Part shown: positions 45,313-57,695 of the stretch, one piece after another
How the letters are laid out: every line of letters starts with the position of its first letter
Numbering within the stretch: the stretch's first letter is position 1
Assembly: GCA_030278955.1 (NCBI GenBank)
Contig: JAOANR010000006.1
Coordinates: forward strand, 31,151,383-31,215,382
Length of the DNA stretch: 64,000 nt
Reading direction: 5' to 3'
Origin: Hygrophila difformis
Taxonomy: Eukaryota; Streptophyta; Magnoliopsida; Lamiales; Acanthaceae
The notes under the pieces: generated by a model
Told to the model about the DNA's origin: nothing
The model's input: only the letters and a program-made list of their open reading frames with translations
Database searches by the model: none
Program-made: the position numbers and the translations under genes

Positions 45313-47276
45313 GGCTCACAACAGCTCCGGTCTTGGCACTACCATCAGAAACAGAAGACTTTGGACTGTACAGCGACGCTTCAAAAGAAGGTCTGGGTTG
45401 CGTGCTTTTGCAAAACCAAAGGGTTATCGCTTACGCATCGCGGCAACTCAAGCCACATGAGGAGAACTATCCGACACATGATCTGGAATTGGCTGCTGTG
45501 GTGTTTGCACTCAAAATTTGGCGACACTACTTGTATGGACGAACATGTCGGATGTTCACGGACCACAAAAGCCTCAAGTATATATTTACTCAAAAGGAGT
45601 TAAATATGAGGCAGAGGAGATGGCTCGAGTTGATCAAGGACTATGACTTGGATATAGCCTACCATGAGGGCAAGGCGAACGTCGTTGCGGATGCATTGAG
45701 CCGGAAGACGAGGCATACGGAAAACACACTTATCCTACCTTGGGGACTGTATATGGACTTGGCGAAGTTGGAAACTGAACTAGTCCATTATGGAACCATG
45801 GTAGAAACGGTGAATGCCATAGCAATTGAACCTACCGTGTTCGATGAGATTCGAACAGCTCAACCCGATGACGAGAACCTTCAGAGAATCAAAGAGAAAA
45901 TTGGTGAAGGAAAAGCGGTAGGATTCACGATACACGACGACAGGAGTATCTGCTTTAAGGGAAGATGGTGCGTTCCTCACAAGTGCGAAGACCTAAAGCG
46001 GAAGTTAATGGAAGAAGGCCACACTACACCTTATTCAGTGCACCCTGGAGGTGATAAGCTGTACAAAGATCTGAAAAAAATCTATTGGTGGCCAAGGATG
46101 AAACAAGATGTTGCTGACTTCGTGGCTAGGTGCCTAACTTGCCAGAAAGTGAAGGCAGTACGGCAAAAGCCATTAGGATTGGTAAAGCCACTAGAGGTCC
46201 CAAACTGGAAATGGGACAACATCTCTATGGACTTTCTCTCGGGGTTACCAAGATCTCCTCGAGGCATGAACAAAATTTGGGTGATAGTTAATCGGTTGAC
46301 GAAGACCGCAATCTTCATACCAATGAAGGATAACTGGTCGATGGATCAACTGGCCAAGGCATATATCGAGAATGTGGTCCGAAGGCATGGAGTGCCACAC
46401 GACATCATCTCAGACCGAGACAGCAAATTTGTCTCGAACTTCTGGACCAAATTGCAAGAAGCCTTGGGAACCCAAATTAAGATGAGCACGGATTTTCATC
46501 CGATGAAGGATGGTCAAACCGAGCGGACCATTCAAACGCTCGAGGATATGCTTAGAGCGTTTGTACTTGAATTCAAGGGAAGTTGGGAGAAGCACTTACC
46601 ACTAATTGAATTCTCGTATAACAACAGTTACCATGCTAGCATTGGCATGGCACCGTTCGAAGCTCTTTACAGACGCAAGTGTCGCAGTCCGTTATGCTGG
46701 GCAAAGGACGAAAATTCTGTGGTTGTTGGACCTCAGCTCGTTGAAGACATGAGCAAGCAAATCAAGGTGGTTCAACAAAAGATGAAGGCCGCACAAGATC
46801 GACAAAAGAATTATGCCGACATGGGACGGCAAGAGTTGGAATTCCAAGTGGAAGACAAAGTTATGCTAAAAGTGTCACCGATTAAGGGGGTGATGCGATT
46901 TGGCAAACGAGTAAAGTTGAGTCCTCGCTATATAGGTCCATACGAGATTTTAGACCGTGTGGGTACCTTGGCATACCGACTGGCTCTTCCACCGGAATTG
47001 TCACGAGTGCACAATGTGTTTCGTATTTCTCAATTAAAGAAATATGTGCACGATCCAACTCATGTCTTACAACCCGATGTGATCGAATTGGACGACGATT
47101 TGGCATATGATGAGTATCCGATCGAGATACTTGATGTCAAAGAAAGGGTCACGAGGAACAAGACCGTGAGAATTGTGAAGATTCTATGGTCCAATCATGC
47201 CGCCGAGGAAGCGACGTGGGAATTGGAATCGGACATGAAACAGCGGTATCCCAACCTTTTCCGAAGTGACTCGTGA
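45313..47276 (+). CDS. Element 2 RNase H, integrase and chromodomain frame
   Basis: Open for about 650 codons to TGA at 47274. It has no genuine start, since it was part of a longer polyprotein; the first codon at 45333 is TTG. It contains RNase H ([23 protein letters not shown]), the integrase zinc finger (VHPGGDKLY ... CLTCQK), and a core with D in MDFLSGLP, D in IISDRDSKF and E in DGQTER. The C-terminal GPYEI and SQLKKYV region precedes a chromodomain (EILDVKERV ... [15 protein letters not shown]). One conserved Asp is Asn (IVNRLTK); this is not one of the three catalytic residues. Confidence 0.9.
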
Positions 47277-47454
47277 GCAGTTATGGGGGCATAACTGCAG
47301 TCCTAAGGGGGAGAGGATGTGACACCCCGCACTGAGTCATCACGGGTCGAGGTAAGAATTTAATTTTCAAGCCTCAATAATTCCTGCGTGTCAATTATCT
47401 GCATCGTTTATTTTTCCGAAGTGCGACCCAACTTCGAGGACGAAGTTGATTTCT

Positions 47455-47467
47455 AAGGAAGGTAGAC
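47455..47467 (+). promoter_or_regulatory. Element 2 polypurine tract
   Basis: AAGGAAGGTAGAC right before the 3' LTR. A second purine run, AAGGGGGAGAGGATG, lies upstream at about 47306-47320, as in element 1, suggesting a two-tract arrangement shared by both elements. Confidence 0.8.
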
Positions 47468-50013
47468 TGTAATACCTGAGAAATCGGCATCGAGTTTTAA
47501 ATCCGAAATTAGAGAATTGGATTTAATTATCGAAACCGAAATAATTCCGAGAGAGCGGAATTAAATATTTTCCGGACGATAGCAACTCGAAGAGAGTTAT
47601 CGAATTATCCCAACGATCTCTGATAATTCCATATTATGATTTTTAGGATTAAAAATCATAATATTTATTTAAAAAAAAAGGAAAATCGCGCAGCAAGTGG
47701 CCGCGCGGCGGCGGCACGGTGGCGCGTCGTGCGCGCGTCGGCGGCGGCAGACGACAGTTCCAAATGCCATATGCGTTTTTGGTCCATTATTCAAGGCGTG
47801 GCAATCCCAATCGGTTTTTAATCAATTCTCAGATGTTAAGGGATGTCTTGGGATGCATTTGGACGAAATTTGAGTGTATGAAGTCCCCTACAAAGTTGGA
47901 TAAAGATAGATACATTAACGTTGAGGGATTAATTGAATCATGAAAGGAGTAGGTGGAATGGATGATAATTGGGGGATGCAATTTCGAGATTGACTGCATT
48001 AAGGCATTGCCTCATTACCTATGTTCATTAAATCATTCTCAGGAAGCGTCATCTCAGCCCAAATAGCTCCCTATCAGCCCCTAAACCACACCCATTTCCC
48101 TAATCTGAAAATTGAGTTCACTTGAGTGTTGGTGAGAGTTGAGGGTTATTCTCCCTTGTTCCAGAAGTTTTGGTCAAGTTTCAAGCATCCTAATCCCTTC
48201 TTCTACGAGTTGGTAAGATCCCTAACCCAAATCCTTGGCCTTAGATTCGGTTTTCAAGTCCTAACATCAAGTATTCTTCCTTCAACCCTCACAATATGAG
48301 CATTCGGTTGAAGTGGTGATTCGTGGGACTGATCCGATCGAGTTAGGGGACACAACCAAGGAGAATCTCGATCCTAATCTCATCTCAAGTAAGTTAGTAT
48401 TGTGCATTTCGATTTTTAGAGGTTTTGGTTGAGATTCCATCGAGTTCTAGTCCGATCTCCTTCCGTTTGTAAAACTGACAACTAGGGTTTTCAATCGAGT
48501 AGTTTCTGTTGTTTTGCAATTTTGACTTAGATCCGCATGTTTTTGGAAAACCTTTAAATCGAAAAATGTTCCTAACATCTTAAATATGCTCTCTGCAAAT
48601 TTTCAGAATTTTTGAACATGTTTTGAACCCCGAAACTAGATCTGATATTCTGTGATAAGGTGCTGTCAGTTTTGTTGTTCTTATGCAATCCGATTTTGTT
48701 GCTCGATTTAATCCCGCCTATGATAGTTATTCGTGCTTGATGTCTTCATAAGATTTGTTTCATTTTGTGTCTAGATCATCTCAGTAAAAGTTTATGATTT
48801 TTGGAGCATGTTCGAATTTGTTATGAATTTTTTAATGAACTGTGATCGGATGGACTGAAGAGTTTAAGATTCATTGAACAGTAGGTTCTGAAACCAATTT
48901 TTATGGGTCACTTAGAGTCCGAATTTGAAGATGCTTATTTCTAAGAAAAATGTTCATTTGGGTGTGTTCTAGCTTTTGTAAAAATTTCAGAATTTTTGAA
49001 AATGATTTGCTATGTTTCCAAATGCGATTTCTAAAACTGCCACTGTACTACTTTTGTCGGTAAATTGTATCTTGCGTATTTTGATGAACTATGAGTCAAT
49101 TGTTACTCGTTTTTCAAATATATGAGTTCTGGAAATGTGGAATGATAAAAATGTGGTTTTGAAACTTTGCAAGTTTTGATCGAGTGGGATGCCCAATGTT
49201 TTAGAGGGTAAGTGCACTTGGAGGAGCTCGTTGGGCCGCCCCCTCTTTTGTTGCCAAAACGGCACATATGATATTATGGTTTCGTGATTGTAAGAGTCTA
49301 TACTACTAGGTGTATCCGTATGGGTTATCTAGGGCTCCGGAGCGGTCTGTATATGGTCACTGCTTTCACATCCCTCGTGGGTACGAGTCCCAGATGTGGG
49401 TTGATTCCAAGGGTACGTCCCTAGAATCTTTATTTGGAGTCCTTGTGGGTGTTAGTCCCAAAGGGCATATTTGTGTCCTCGATCAAAATGAACAATGATA
49501 ATTTATGTGTGTGGCAAAGTGTAAGAAACTTCGGAAATTATTTCTAATCGTTCTTCCTTTTAAACTAAGGATCCTATATTTTATATACTCTTCTAAAATC
49601 TTTTAAAATTCGTTGTGCTATATATTAACTTACGCAGTACCGTTTGTACGGATAAGTTGTTGTTTTTCATTTTTCTTCAGATTTCGTAGGGTGAGCATTG
49701 CACTATGGGGTGGGGATTTCTAATGCGAAGACTTGTCGCACTTATTTTAATTTTATTTTCCGCACTGAGACTTTGGACTTTGGTTTTGGCCACTTGTTTT
49801 GGCCCTTGTTTAGCTTCCGCATTACTTTTATATTCGTGCATGTCGTACTCTGATTTTAAACTTCGGACATTGTGGAATGGTTTTAAATTATTTTAAGTAT
49901 TGATACAACTTAGCCTTAGCATCTTTTTAGATAAGCTCGATTTGGATCGTGTCTTATTTAGAAAGGTGTGGCGGTAGCATCCCGGCCTGAGTGATCAAAT
50001 TCGTGGAGTTACA
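47468..50013 (+). repeat. Element 2 3' LTR
   Basis: 2546 bp, TGTAATACC ... GGAGTTACA, followed by the TSD gcgga (50014-50018). GC-rich block at about 47685-47760. Confidence 0.95.
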
Positions 50014-50933
50014 GCGGAGATGGTGGTTGTAGCCGCGGTGGTGGCGGTGGGATAAAAGGGATTTGAGGGTTGGAAGATGGTGGTGGATGCCGGCGGTGGC
50101 CGCGGCTGCCTCGGTGGTGGTGTTTGGGGTTGTAGGGGAAATCATGAAGGAGAGGTGGCGGACGGAGGTGAAGGCCACGATGGTGGCGGCCGGATTTGAT
50201 GAAGGCGGTGGTGAGGATGAGGCGGATTTTTGGTGGTGGTGATGGCGGAGGCACTGTCGGCGCGAGGTGGCGGAGGCAGTGGTTTTGGATGGTGGAGAGA
50301 GGGTGGCGGAATGGAGGAGGGCGGTGGTGGGTGGCCGTCGGAGGTCTCGCCAGAAAGGCGGCGGCTGCCCCCTCCAAACTAGGGTTAGGGTTTTTGTTTT
50401 GTTGGGCTTAGGGGTTTGTTAGGTTTTTGGGCTTAGGGTATTGGATTGGGCTTAGGATTTTGTTTGGGCTAATTGTAATTACTCTTGCTTATTGGACTTA
50501 AAATGGTTAATTGACTGGATCTAAACTTTATTCATTAGACTTAAGCCCATATTAAATCACTTATGGACTTAATTAATTATTTAAGCTTGATTATGGACTT
50601 AATAATTCGGTACCATTAGTCGAGATCCAAGACTCTACATTCTCCAATCCGGGACCATCTCAATTAGAAGTCGGACATGGGTTAAGTATTGTAATTTAAT
50701 TATAAGGACTTAATTTAATTTCGAATGGTCTTTATACTTGTAATTTAATTTAATGTTCCTTTAAAAGTTTTCAATTCCTTAAAAGTAATCCACTATGATT
50801 GACCTAATTAAATTCACGTTCCAAAAATATCTCTTTTTAATTTTCCAAAAATTTTAATTTATGAGAAATTTTGAATATCTATTTATTAGAATCTAAATTT
50901 CTATTTATAAATTTTACGGGGTGTTATAATATA
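50014..50933. other. GC-rich locus split by element 2, right part
   Basis: After the TSD, GGTGGTGGC-rich sequence continues to about 50370, then 'gggcttag' repeats (50400-50470) and AT-rich DNA. The minus strand from about 50928 reads TATAACACCCCGTAAAATTT, which resembles the 5' end of many plant Ty3 LTRs (TGTAACACCCCGTAAAA). The split locus may therefore be an old minus-strand LTR; no partner LTR is visible. Pro/His-rich ORFs at 50009-50377 are not supported as genes. Confidence 0.45.
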
Positions 50934-51115
50934 CTTCCTCCGTTCCTTTTTAAATGTCACAGACCCACATTTCATGCAATCCAATACACATTTTTAATCC
51001 TTAATAACTCAAATTGACAAGTAAAAATTATGAAAATGATCTTATTTAACTATATTTTATCTTATATAATTTTATTAAAAAAGTCGAATCAAAGTTACTT
51101 AATAAACTGTACAAT
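50934..51115. mobile_element. Stowaway-like MITE fragment
   Basis: Begins CTTCCTCCGTTCC after TA. It shares an ACTATATTTTATCTTATAT block in opposite orientation with the MITE at 53345-53621. Its other end is missing. Confidence 0.55.
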
Positions 51116-52096
51116 ATCCCAAATATTGGCGAATGTAGAGGGGTTGAGGGGGGTCAGCTGCCCACCCTCAACTTTCAAAAAAAAAATATTTTTTTATATA
51201 TATTTTTTATGTTTTTATATGTATATAGTATTATATTTATACTTATATTTAATTATATATAATATATGTTTATATATATTCATATTTATAATTATATGTA
51301 TATTATTTTATTTTATTACATATCTCTATTTTTTTTAATTAACTTAAATTTACTTATTTAATTTGATCCGCTAGCTTAAAAACATCTTCTAAATCTATCC
51401 ATTCTCCTTTGCTAGATTGTTTTTACAATTACATTTCTTCAATTAGAAACCCAAACTCTTGAATCTGCAAACTCATTTCAATCATTTCTTCAAACTCTGA
51501 ATCTTCCCTTAAATATGAAATTTGCTTTCCCCATTTCATTGTTTTATTGTTAGTTTTTGCTTACTATTAACTAAAAACTTCGACATTTCATTTCTATTTG
51601 ATTTCCAATATTAACTAGAGGATTTCTAAGAAATGTAAAGTGTTTTAAATTCTATTATTTGTTGATCTTTGGAGTTTCAGCAAGATAATTAATATTGTCC
51701 AATCCGAATTGGAGAGTCTTATATGCAATGAGGATTGTGAAATTTAAATTGCAGAATCATATAGGTGGTTATATATTAAATTAATCACTATTATTTTATT
51801 TTGAAAAAGAAATATTAGATGAAGTAGATGTAGACGAAGTAATTATTTTTTAAAAAAAATATCAGTGTCAAGAGTGTGGTAGTTGACAATTTGACATGTT
51901 TATTGTTCTCTAAGAATTTCTTTTAAGTTTGCACACCCTAATTTTCATTCCTGGAATCGCCACCGGATGTATACGACATTTTTTCCGCTCATTAATCATA
52001 ATCTCGGAATTACTGGATTGGGATTGGGGAGTTTGTTTAGGCAATTGAAGCTTTCAAGCATCCAAAGTCTATATTAGTCAGGAAACTTAGGAAAAT
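51116..52096. other. AT-rich stretch, no gene seen
   Basis: Contains GAGGGGTTGAGGGGGGTCAGCTG near 51138, which looks like a DNA-transposon end, then AT microsatellite-like sequence (51185-51330). No supported frame. Confidence 0.45.
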
Positions 52097-52410
52097 TTGG
52101 TTTCTAATTCATATGGACTAGAACAAGTCAGCATTGGTTTGTGTGAAGGATTCATGGTTGCCCAAATACGCAATGCTAATTTCGGGAATGCTTTTTTGAA
52201 GTGTTTTATAAATCAGTTTGTCTTAATGGAGGCACCAAACCTTGTGTCCCTGAGTAATCGAAGGAGTTTTGGCAATCTTGAAGTGATTATTAGAACTAAA
52301 CCATATTTGAAGAATTTGAAGCTTTGCCATATGGGTTCATTGAATTCGGAGCGCAACAGTTGTTGGACAATTTTTATCCCATCACATGTTATTTTATTAT
52401 GTGCTTTGTT
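52097..52410 (+). pseudogene. Possible gene remnant cut by a hAT insertion
   Basis: An open frame reading ...CEGFMVAQIRNANFGNAFLKCF... EAPNLVSLSNRR ... KPYLKNLKLCHMGSL runs into the hAT end at 52411. The Leu-rich KPYLKNLKL part hints at a leucine-rich-repeat protein, but this is weak. The continuation after 53296 is not coding-like. Confidence 0.3.
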
Positions 52411-53287
52411 CAGGGTCGGCCCTGGGCATAGGCCCAAGGTACCATTGCGCAGCAGGCCCATTTGAATTTTAGGGCCCATAGATACAAATATCATATTACT
52501 ACGTGGGTTTAGAAATTCTCATTATTTCTTCATTGATTATTAGTCACTACTCTTTTCTGCATAATTCTAGCGTGGTCTCTTCTTCTTAAAAAAAATATGC
52601 CCGTTCTTTTAGGAAATTACCTATTTTCTTCTTAATTAGCCAAAATTATGGTTTTCTTTTCCATTTTTTCTCGAACCCCAAAATCCACTCATTTAATTGC
52701 GGAACTTTATCAATCTCTAATTGAGTGGATGAGAAATAAACTAGGGTTGAAAAGTTGGCCAAGGAATTGAAGGAAGCTAGGTATCGATAATCTGATTTTG
52801 TGAGAAAGTTGTCTACTTACCTTTGTCTCTAACTGAAGTTTGAATTGCAGTCACGGTGACTCCCCTTTCCGACGCCGGCATCACGGTTGTCTACTTTATG
52901 ATTAAAACTTTTTTTGGGCGATTTTGGTCTGCTACTTTGTTCAATTGTTCAAATATATAATCATGGTTAATGGCTTTAACATATTGGGAGATTTTGGTTC
53001 TTACAAGCTGCTACTTTGTTCAATTGTTCTATTAATCTACTACTCTTTTTTTTTTTTCTCTTTAAGCGTTTTTTGGTTTTTATGCTAATTGTATTTGATT
53101 TTTCAGCCTGCTTTCTTATTTGACAGGAATATCCATGAAAGTTATTGGTTCCAACAAGCTTTTTGAGATTTTTGCAAAATAGTTTAAGTGTGTTTAAAAA
53201 CAATTCATATTTATTAGTATATGTTAGATTCATTTGGGGCCTATCATTTATTTCGCTCGAGGCCCATAAAATCTCAAGAATGGCCTT
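52411..53287. mobile_element. Non-autonomous hAT transposon
   Basis: Left end CAGGGTCGGCCCTGGGC, right end (inverted) AAGGCCATTCTTGAG, flanked by perfect 8-bp duplications gctttgtt (52403-52410 and 53288-53295). The 8-bp TSD and the CAGGG end are typical of hAT. At 877 bp it has no transposase frame. Confidence 0.88.
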
Positions 53288-53344
53288 GCTTTGTTTGGTT
53301 TGAATCAAGAATGCACAAAAAATGTATATATAATTTTAAAAATA

Positions 53345-53621
53345 CTCACTCTGTTTTTTTTTTTTAAAAAAAAGGCTAACATTTCCGTAATTGATACTAT
53401 TTTTCTTTAGTTATTGTGATTCAAACTTTTAACACAGTAATATAAGATAAAATATAGTCAAGTGAAATGCCGTTAGATTCGTCTAATCATAAAGTTTTAA
53501 AATATTAATTTTTTTTTAATTCGTACTTTTATGTACAATTTAAGATATTAAGTTAAAGATATATATGTATGTATTGAATTACGTGAAATATATATATATT
53601 AAAATAAAAAAACGGAGGGAG
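53345..53621. mobile_element. Stowaway-like (Tc1/mariner) MITE
   Basis: Starts CTCACTCTG after TA (53343-53344) and ends ACGGAGGGAG followed by CA, a decayed TA. It is AT-rich and about 277 bp, as usual for the family. Confidence 0.7.
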
Positions 53622-53693
53622 CAAATAGCAGTTTAACATATAGATTTGTTTTAGGATATATACTAATGTATATATACTTATATCTTTCTTATA

Positions 53694-53813
53694 TAGAAAG
53701 AGAAAAACATACAAAATTATGATAACTAACTTGAATAAAAAAAAAAATAAAAAGACTAGATACAAATAATCATGAAATAGGAAAACAAATACTATATAAT
53801 GAAGCAATTTGTT
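53694..53813. repeat. Direct repeat, first copy
   Basis: Runs from TAGAAAGAGAAAAACATAC to GAAGCAATTTGTT and recurs with small changes at 63868-64000, about 10.2 kb away. Confidence 0.9.
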
Positions 53814-53867
53814 TCTTTAAACCACACTTATTTTTCCCTTCAAACCAACTGAATTCATACCCTCAAT

Positions 53868-54750
53868 TAGGAGTGGAAATAGGCTAGGCTATGTCGAACT
53901 TAGGGGGTGTATTGGATAGAGAGTCTATGGGATTTTTTTGGAGTTTGAAAGTTTGGGTGTATTCAATTTAGGTTTTAAAAAGTCTTTAAAATCTAGAGGT
54001 ATTCAATACAGATTTTTAAAAGTCTTACAAAATCTAGGTGTATTCAATATAGATTTTAAAATTCTCTAAAAATTTTGATGTATTCAACAGTCTATGGATT
54101 TTAATTCTTCATAGACTTTAATGGATTCTTTTAAAAATTATAACTATGCAAAATCTCTCCAAATTTCTATGAATCAATCAAACTCTACATAGAGTCTGCA
54201 CAAAATTAACCAACTCTACATGGAGTCCATAGACTTTCTAAATCAACCGACTTTTTAAAATCCATACAAATCTGAAACGAATACACCCCCCTTAGATTTG
54301 AACGGCATAGGTTATACCCTCAATTTTATAAAACTTGAGTCTGGCCCCTAATCAAAGAATAGGACTACAGTAAGCCAAAGTTTGGCCTATTTATATAAAT
54401 AGGCATTTTACAAGCCTAACCTTTTAAAGCCTAATTAAGCTTATTTTAAAATCTAGATAAATTTTTTTATATCTGTTTGGATATATTATTTTCATTTTAA
54501 AAATTATTTAAGATCAAATTAATAATTACTTATATATAAAATAATATTAATAATATCACATATTCTTGTGCAATATTACAAATAATAATTAATACTATGA
54601 ATTAATTGGCCGGCCTAGTTGGCCTAATAGACTTTTTATAAAGTCTAACTTAACTTTTAAGCCTATTTAGTTAAATAGACTTTTAAGATGACTTTAGCCT
54701 GGTCTATTTTATAAATAGGTCTGATCTAACCTAAACACTATTTTTTACAG
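53868..54750. mobile_element. Probable MITE remnant hosting a Tourist MITE
   Basis: Left part TAGGAGTGGAAATAGGCTAGGC, right part GGTCTATTTTATAAATAGGTC. It has internal 'aaataggc/gcctattt' repeats with inverted symmetry. The type and exact ends are unclear. It is interrupted by the element at 53903-54291. Confidence 0.4.
53903..54291. mobile_element. Tourist/Harbinger-type MITE
   Basis: Ends GGGGGTGTATTGGAT and, inverted, GGGGGGTGTATTCG, flanked by TTA (53900-53902 and 54292-54294). Internal repeats of 'ggtgtattcaatatagattt' type. 389 bp, noncoding. Confidence 0.88.
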
Positions 54751-55461
54751 AATTCCCCCTTTTCGAGATATATTTTTTGCTGATACAAGTTCAGCATAAA
54801 CAATCATTTATAGGTACAAGTTTCAAAGAATGAAACAAAATAGACGAGTGATGCATGTCAAATGTCTAAACCTTCTCAAAAAGGAAAAGAAATGGTTAAG
54901 AGAACCGAAACGACAAAAATCTACTTTGGGCGCATGTTTTTCTCCAATTTGTGAACTCCCATAAATAAAATCGCTAACCTCCTGGCTCCTTGCGCTCTGC
55001 CTCTACTGCTTCCTCTTCCTCAGCCTTTTTCGCACTCTTCTTTCCTTCTCAAATAAGGCTTGAAACCCGGGTTCGAAATGTTGCTTTCTGTTTCTTGGTT
55101 TAAAGTATGGATAATCTTTGCTCTTTTTGGCTAAGACGTTTTTGGTGATTGTTCTTGTGTTTTAGGTTTGCCCCTGTTTTGACTGTTGCTTTTGTTGTTG
55201 ATTGTGCGTTTGTGGATGGATTGCAAAAAGCCATATGCTGTTACTTAGACTACAAATTAGATTTAAGCATTCTTTTTCAAATCCTTTTTTTTTTTTCGTT
55301 CTTGTTTTTTTTTTATTAGAAACAGCAACTAATTTTATTATCACGAATGTACCATTACAGTACTACACCAAAATTCAACTCATTACCCCATGCTTAGCCA
55401 TTCAGCCGTTCACTCACAATGTTTTCAGTCTATCAATACTTATTCCCCGTTGCTTTCCAGC
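54751..55461. other. Unassigned stretch left of the hAT/MULE nest
   Basis: 54970-55080 is CT-rich and could be an old gene leader, but I see no supported exon. The ORFs at 55162-55516 contain poly-T runs and are not convincing. Confidence 0.4.
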
Positions 55462-56256
55462 TCTAGAACCAGGGCTGTCTCAAACATCTTTAGGCCCGGA
55501 TCGAAATTCAAATTAGACCCCTATATATTAATTTATTAATATTTTATTAAAAATCATAAATATTTTTAAAATGCAATTAAAACAATAGTTGAATATTTTC
55601 CCCAACTTCTTAACCGATTTCAAATAGCAATGAACTCACAACAATGAAAAAATCAAAAGATTTGCAGATTTGCTTTTTAAATTTTTGCTAACAGAAGGAA
55701 ATGATTTTAGAACTGTTCTAGTTGACAGATGAAATGGGCCTAGTATTTTGGACTTCCTCGAAAATTATACAGGAAATTAGAGTCTCCCCCCTCAAATTAA
55801 GTTTCCATTTTAAAAACACCCCCCCTCAAAATTGTAGAGTATACCCCCCCTTCTAAGTTTTGACCAACACTTAACCCCCCCAAAATTTCCCCAAACTTAA
55901 TACTTTAGTCATTAACATCAAAAAATATCATTAAGGAAAAATAAGAGTACACCTATTACCACACTAACATTCAATATATTGCCACTCAAATACAACATTC
56001 ATTACCACACTAATATCTAATCTCCAAGTCCCACACCAATATTATTTTACCACACCTATCATTTGTAAAATACCAGTCTTGCTTTGTATTCTACCACAAA
56101 ACTAACTAACTTTACCATACATATATTGAAGACATTACCACACTAGGGCACCAAAAACCCCTTAAAACCCCTTTTACCAAAAATAATACTTGATTTACCG
56201 CAATTGAAAGAAAAATAAGAGAGGAGACCGAGAATACGAAAGAAAAGAAGAGAGCC

Positions 56257-56349
56257 ATGGAAACCGATTCCAAGTCGGAGAAAGTTCCACCGGGCAAGGA
56301 GAAACCGAAGAAGAGACGAAGGTGGAGGCGACACCGAGCGTCATTGAAG
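56257..56349 (+). CDS. Possible first exon in the MULE
   Basis: ATG at 56257 opens a 31-codon basic stretch (METDSKSEKVPPGKEKPKKR) ending at a good splice donor, AAG|GTAGGG. The next candidate exon at 56856 does not continue in phase from this donor, so the gene model is uncertain or the gene is decayed. Confidence 0.35.
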
Positions 56350-56855
56350 GTAGGGTCGGTTTCGTTTGGTGCTTCCAGTTTCTTTTCAATCTTTTTTGTT
56401 GCAATATGTTTTGTGCAATGTGTGGGTTTGTAAATTTGATATGGAATATGTGTGAGTTTGATTTGTGTTGATAGGTTTGATAATGTCGGAGTAATTTGGG
56501 GGTTGAAATTGGTGAATTTATGGGAGTATTTGTGTGAGTTTGATTTGTGGTGACATATTTGATAATGTGATTGTTGTTTTGTATGTTGAAATGGGTGAAT
56601 CCCACATGATATGGTTGGATAAATGTTGGTTATTTTGATTGTGCAACCAATGTGATCGATTAAATGCCCGAATGGATATATAATGTATTTTTCACCACAA
56701 CTTTAGATTAGCACATTGGTGTAGAATTTATAAATAATTGGCCCGAGATCAATGTGGCTTTGTGGATTTGTCATTTGAATGTGTATGTTGCATCAAAGTT
56801 ATCGATTTTATTATAGATTTTGATATTGATCTTGCTTTGGTTGTTTAATGCATAG

Positions 56856-57259
56856 ATGTGGGTAAAGAAAAGAAATTCCAAGCTCCTAGGTGTTCGGCAA
56901 AGTACCTTAGAGATGTCGTGGATGAGATAGAGGTGAGGTGGACGGTGGAGCAAAAAGAAGCAATTCAAGCCACCGGGTTTGGACACTTTACGAAAATGAG
57001 CAAGGAGAGTGCATTTATCCCACGAATAATGGCACTTATAGAAGTATTCGATCCGAAGACAAAGACATTCAACATAGGTGAAGACATTAAAATTGAGTTT
57101 CAAAGCTACGAGCTATCAAGTGTGCTTGGGGTTCGGCATATAGGGCATTACGTAGAGAATAGGTTAGGTCACGAGCCCTCGTTAGCTAGAAAGTTTTTTA
57201 ATGGAAGATATGTCAATGTTAAAAGAAATGAATTGGTGAATGCATTACGTGATTTGTGA
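56856..57259 (+). CDS. MULE-borne ORF, distant plant-mobile-domain-like
   Basis: It follows a CATAG acceptor-like site and reads GKEKKFQAPRCSAKYLRDVV, then TVEQKEAIQATGFGHFTKM, FIPRIMALIEVFDPKTKTF, and IKIEFQSYELSSVLGVRHIG, to TGA at 57257. The pattern 'W-x-REAI-x-tGFghf ... LI-x-FDpxTxTF ... l-x-sVLGv' recalls the N-terminal part of proteins often carried by plant MULEs together with Ulp1-type proteases (plant mobile domain or related). This is recognition by pattern only. Alternative exon ends are possible (donor near 57255, acceptor near 57343). A further ATG frame, 57345-57506 (MERVPKYGKPIELVRFPRV), may belong to it. No protease or transposase follows. Confidence 0.45.
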
Positions 57260-57695
57260 AACAATTTGATTTGTGAAATTTCATTTCTCATTGATATTGT
57301 ATTTAATTTGATTATTTGATTGATGTTTGGTTGGATTTGTAGGCATGGAGAGGGTTCCGAAGTACGGCAAGCCGATCGAATTGGTGAGATTCCCACGGGT
57401 GACGAGGTGGGTGGATAAGAGTGGAAAGATAGATGCATGCAGGAAAGAGCTTCGGGATTGTAAAAGGATAAGCTTGTTGTTAAGCGATAGATCCCAAACA
57501 TTGTAAAACCGAATTATTTGATGTAGAATGAAATGTTTAGTGATGACAGATTTGAATTATTGGGTTTGGGTTATTGCAATTGGTTGCCATTTGAATTAAT
57601 ATTTTTTTGTGTTACAGATTATTGGTGGTATAATATATTGGATTATATATGTATGAACCGTAATCGTTGTGTGAAATGAACAAAACCATTGGGAA

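Larger units (their letters stand above)
41122..50013 (+). mobile_element. Element 2: gag-deleted chromovirus
   Basis: LTRs 41122-43671 and 47468-50013, primer-binding site 43675-43686, polypurine tract 47455-47467 and TSD gcgga. The internal region has lost gag and the protease active site. RT is broken by two stops and two frameshifts, while RNase H, integrase and chromodomain stay open. The LTRs differ far more than those of element 1, so it is older. Its LTR family is the one at 1-2563. Confidence 0.95.

Noticed and set aside
50009..50377. 122-codon Pro/His-rich ORF
   Set aside because: Same low-complexity locus; its open frame even runs into the end of the element 2 LTR.
51138..51165. 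Possible DNA-transposon terminus (GAGGGGTTGAGGGGGG...)
   Set aside because: I could not find a matching inverted end or target-site duplication.
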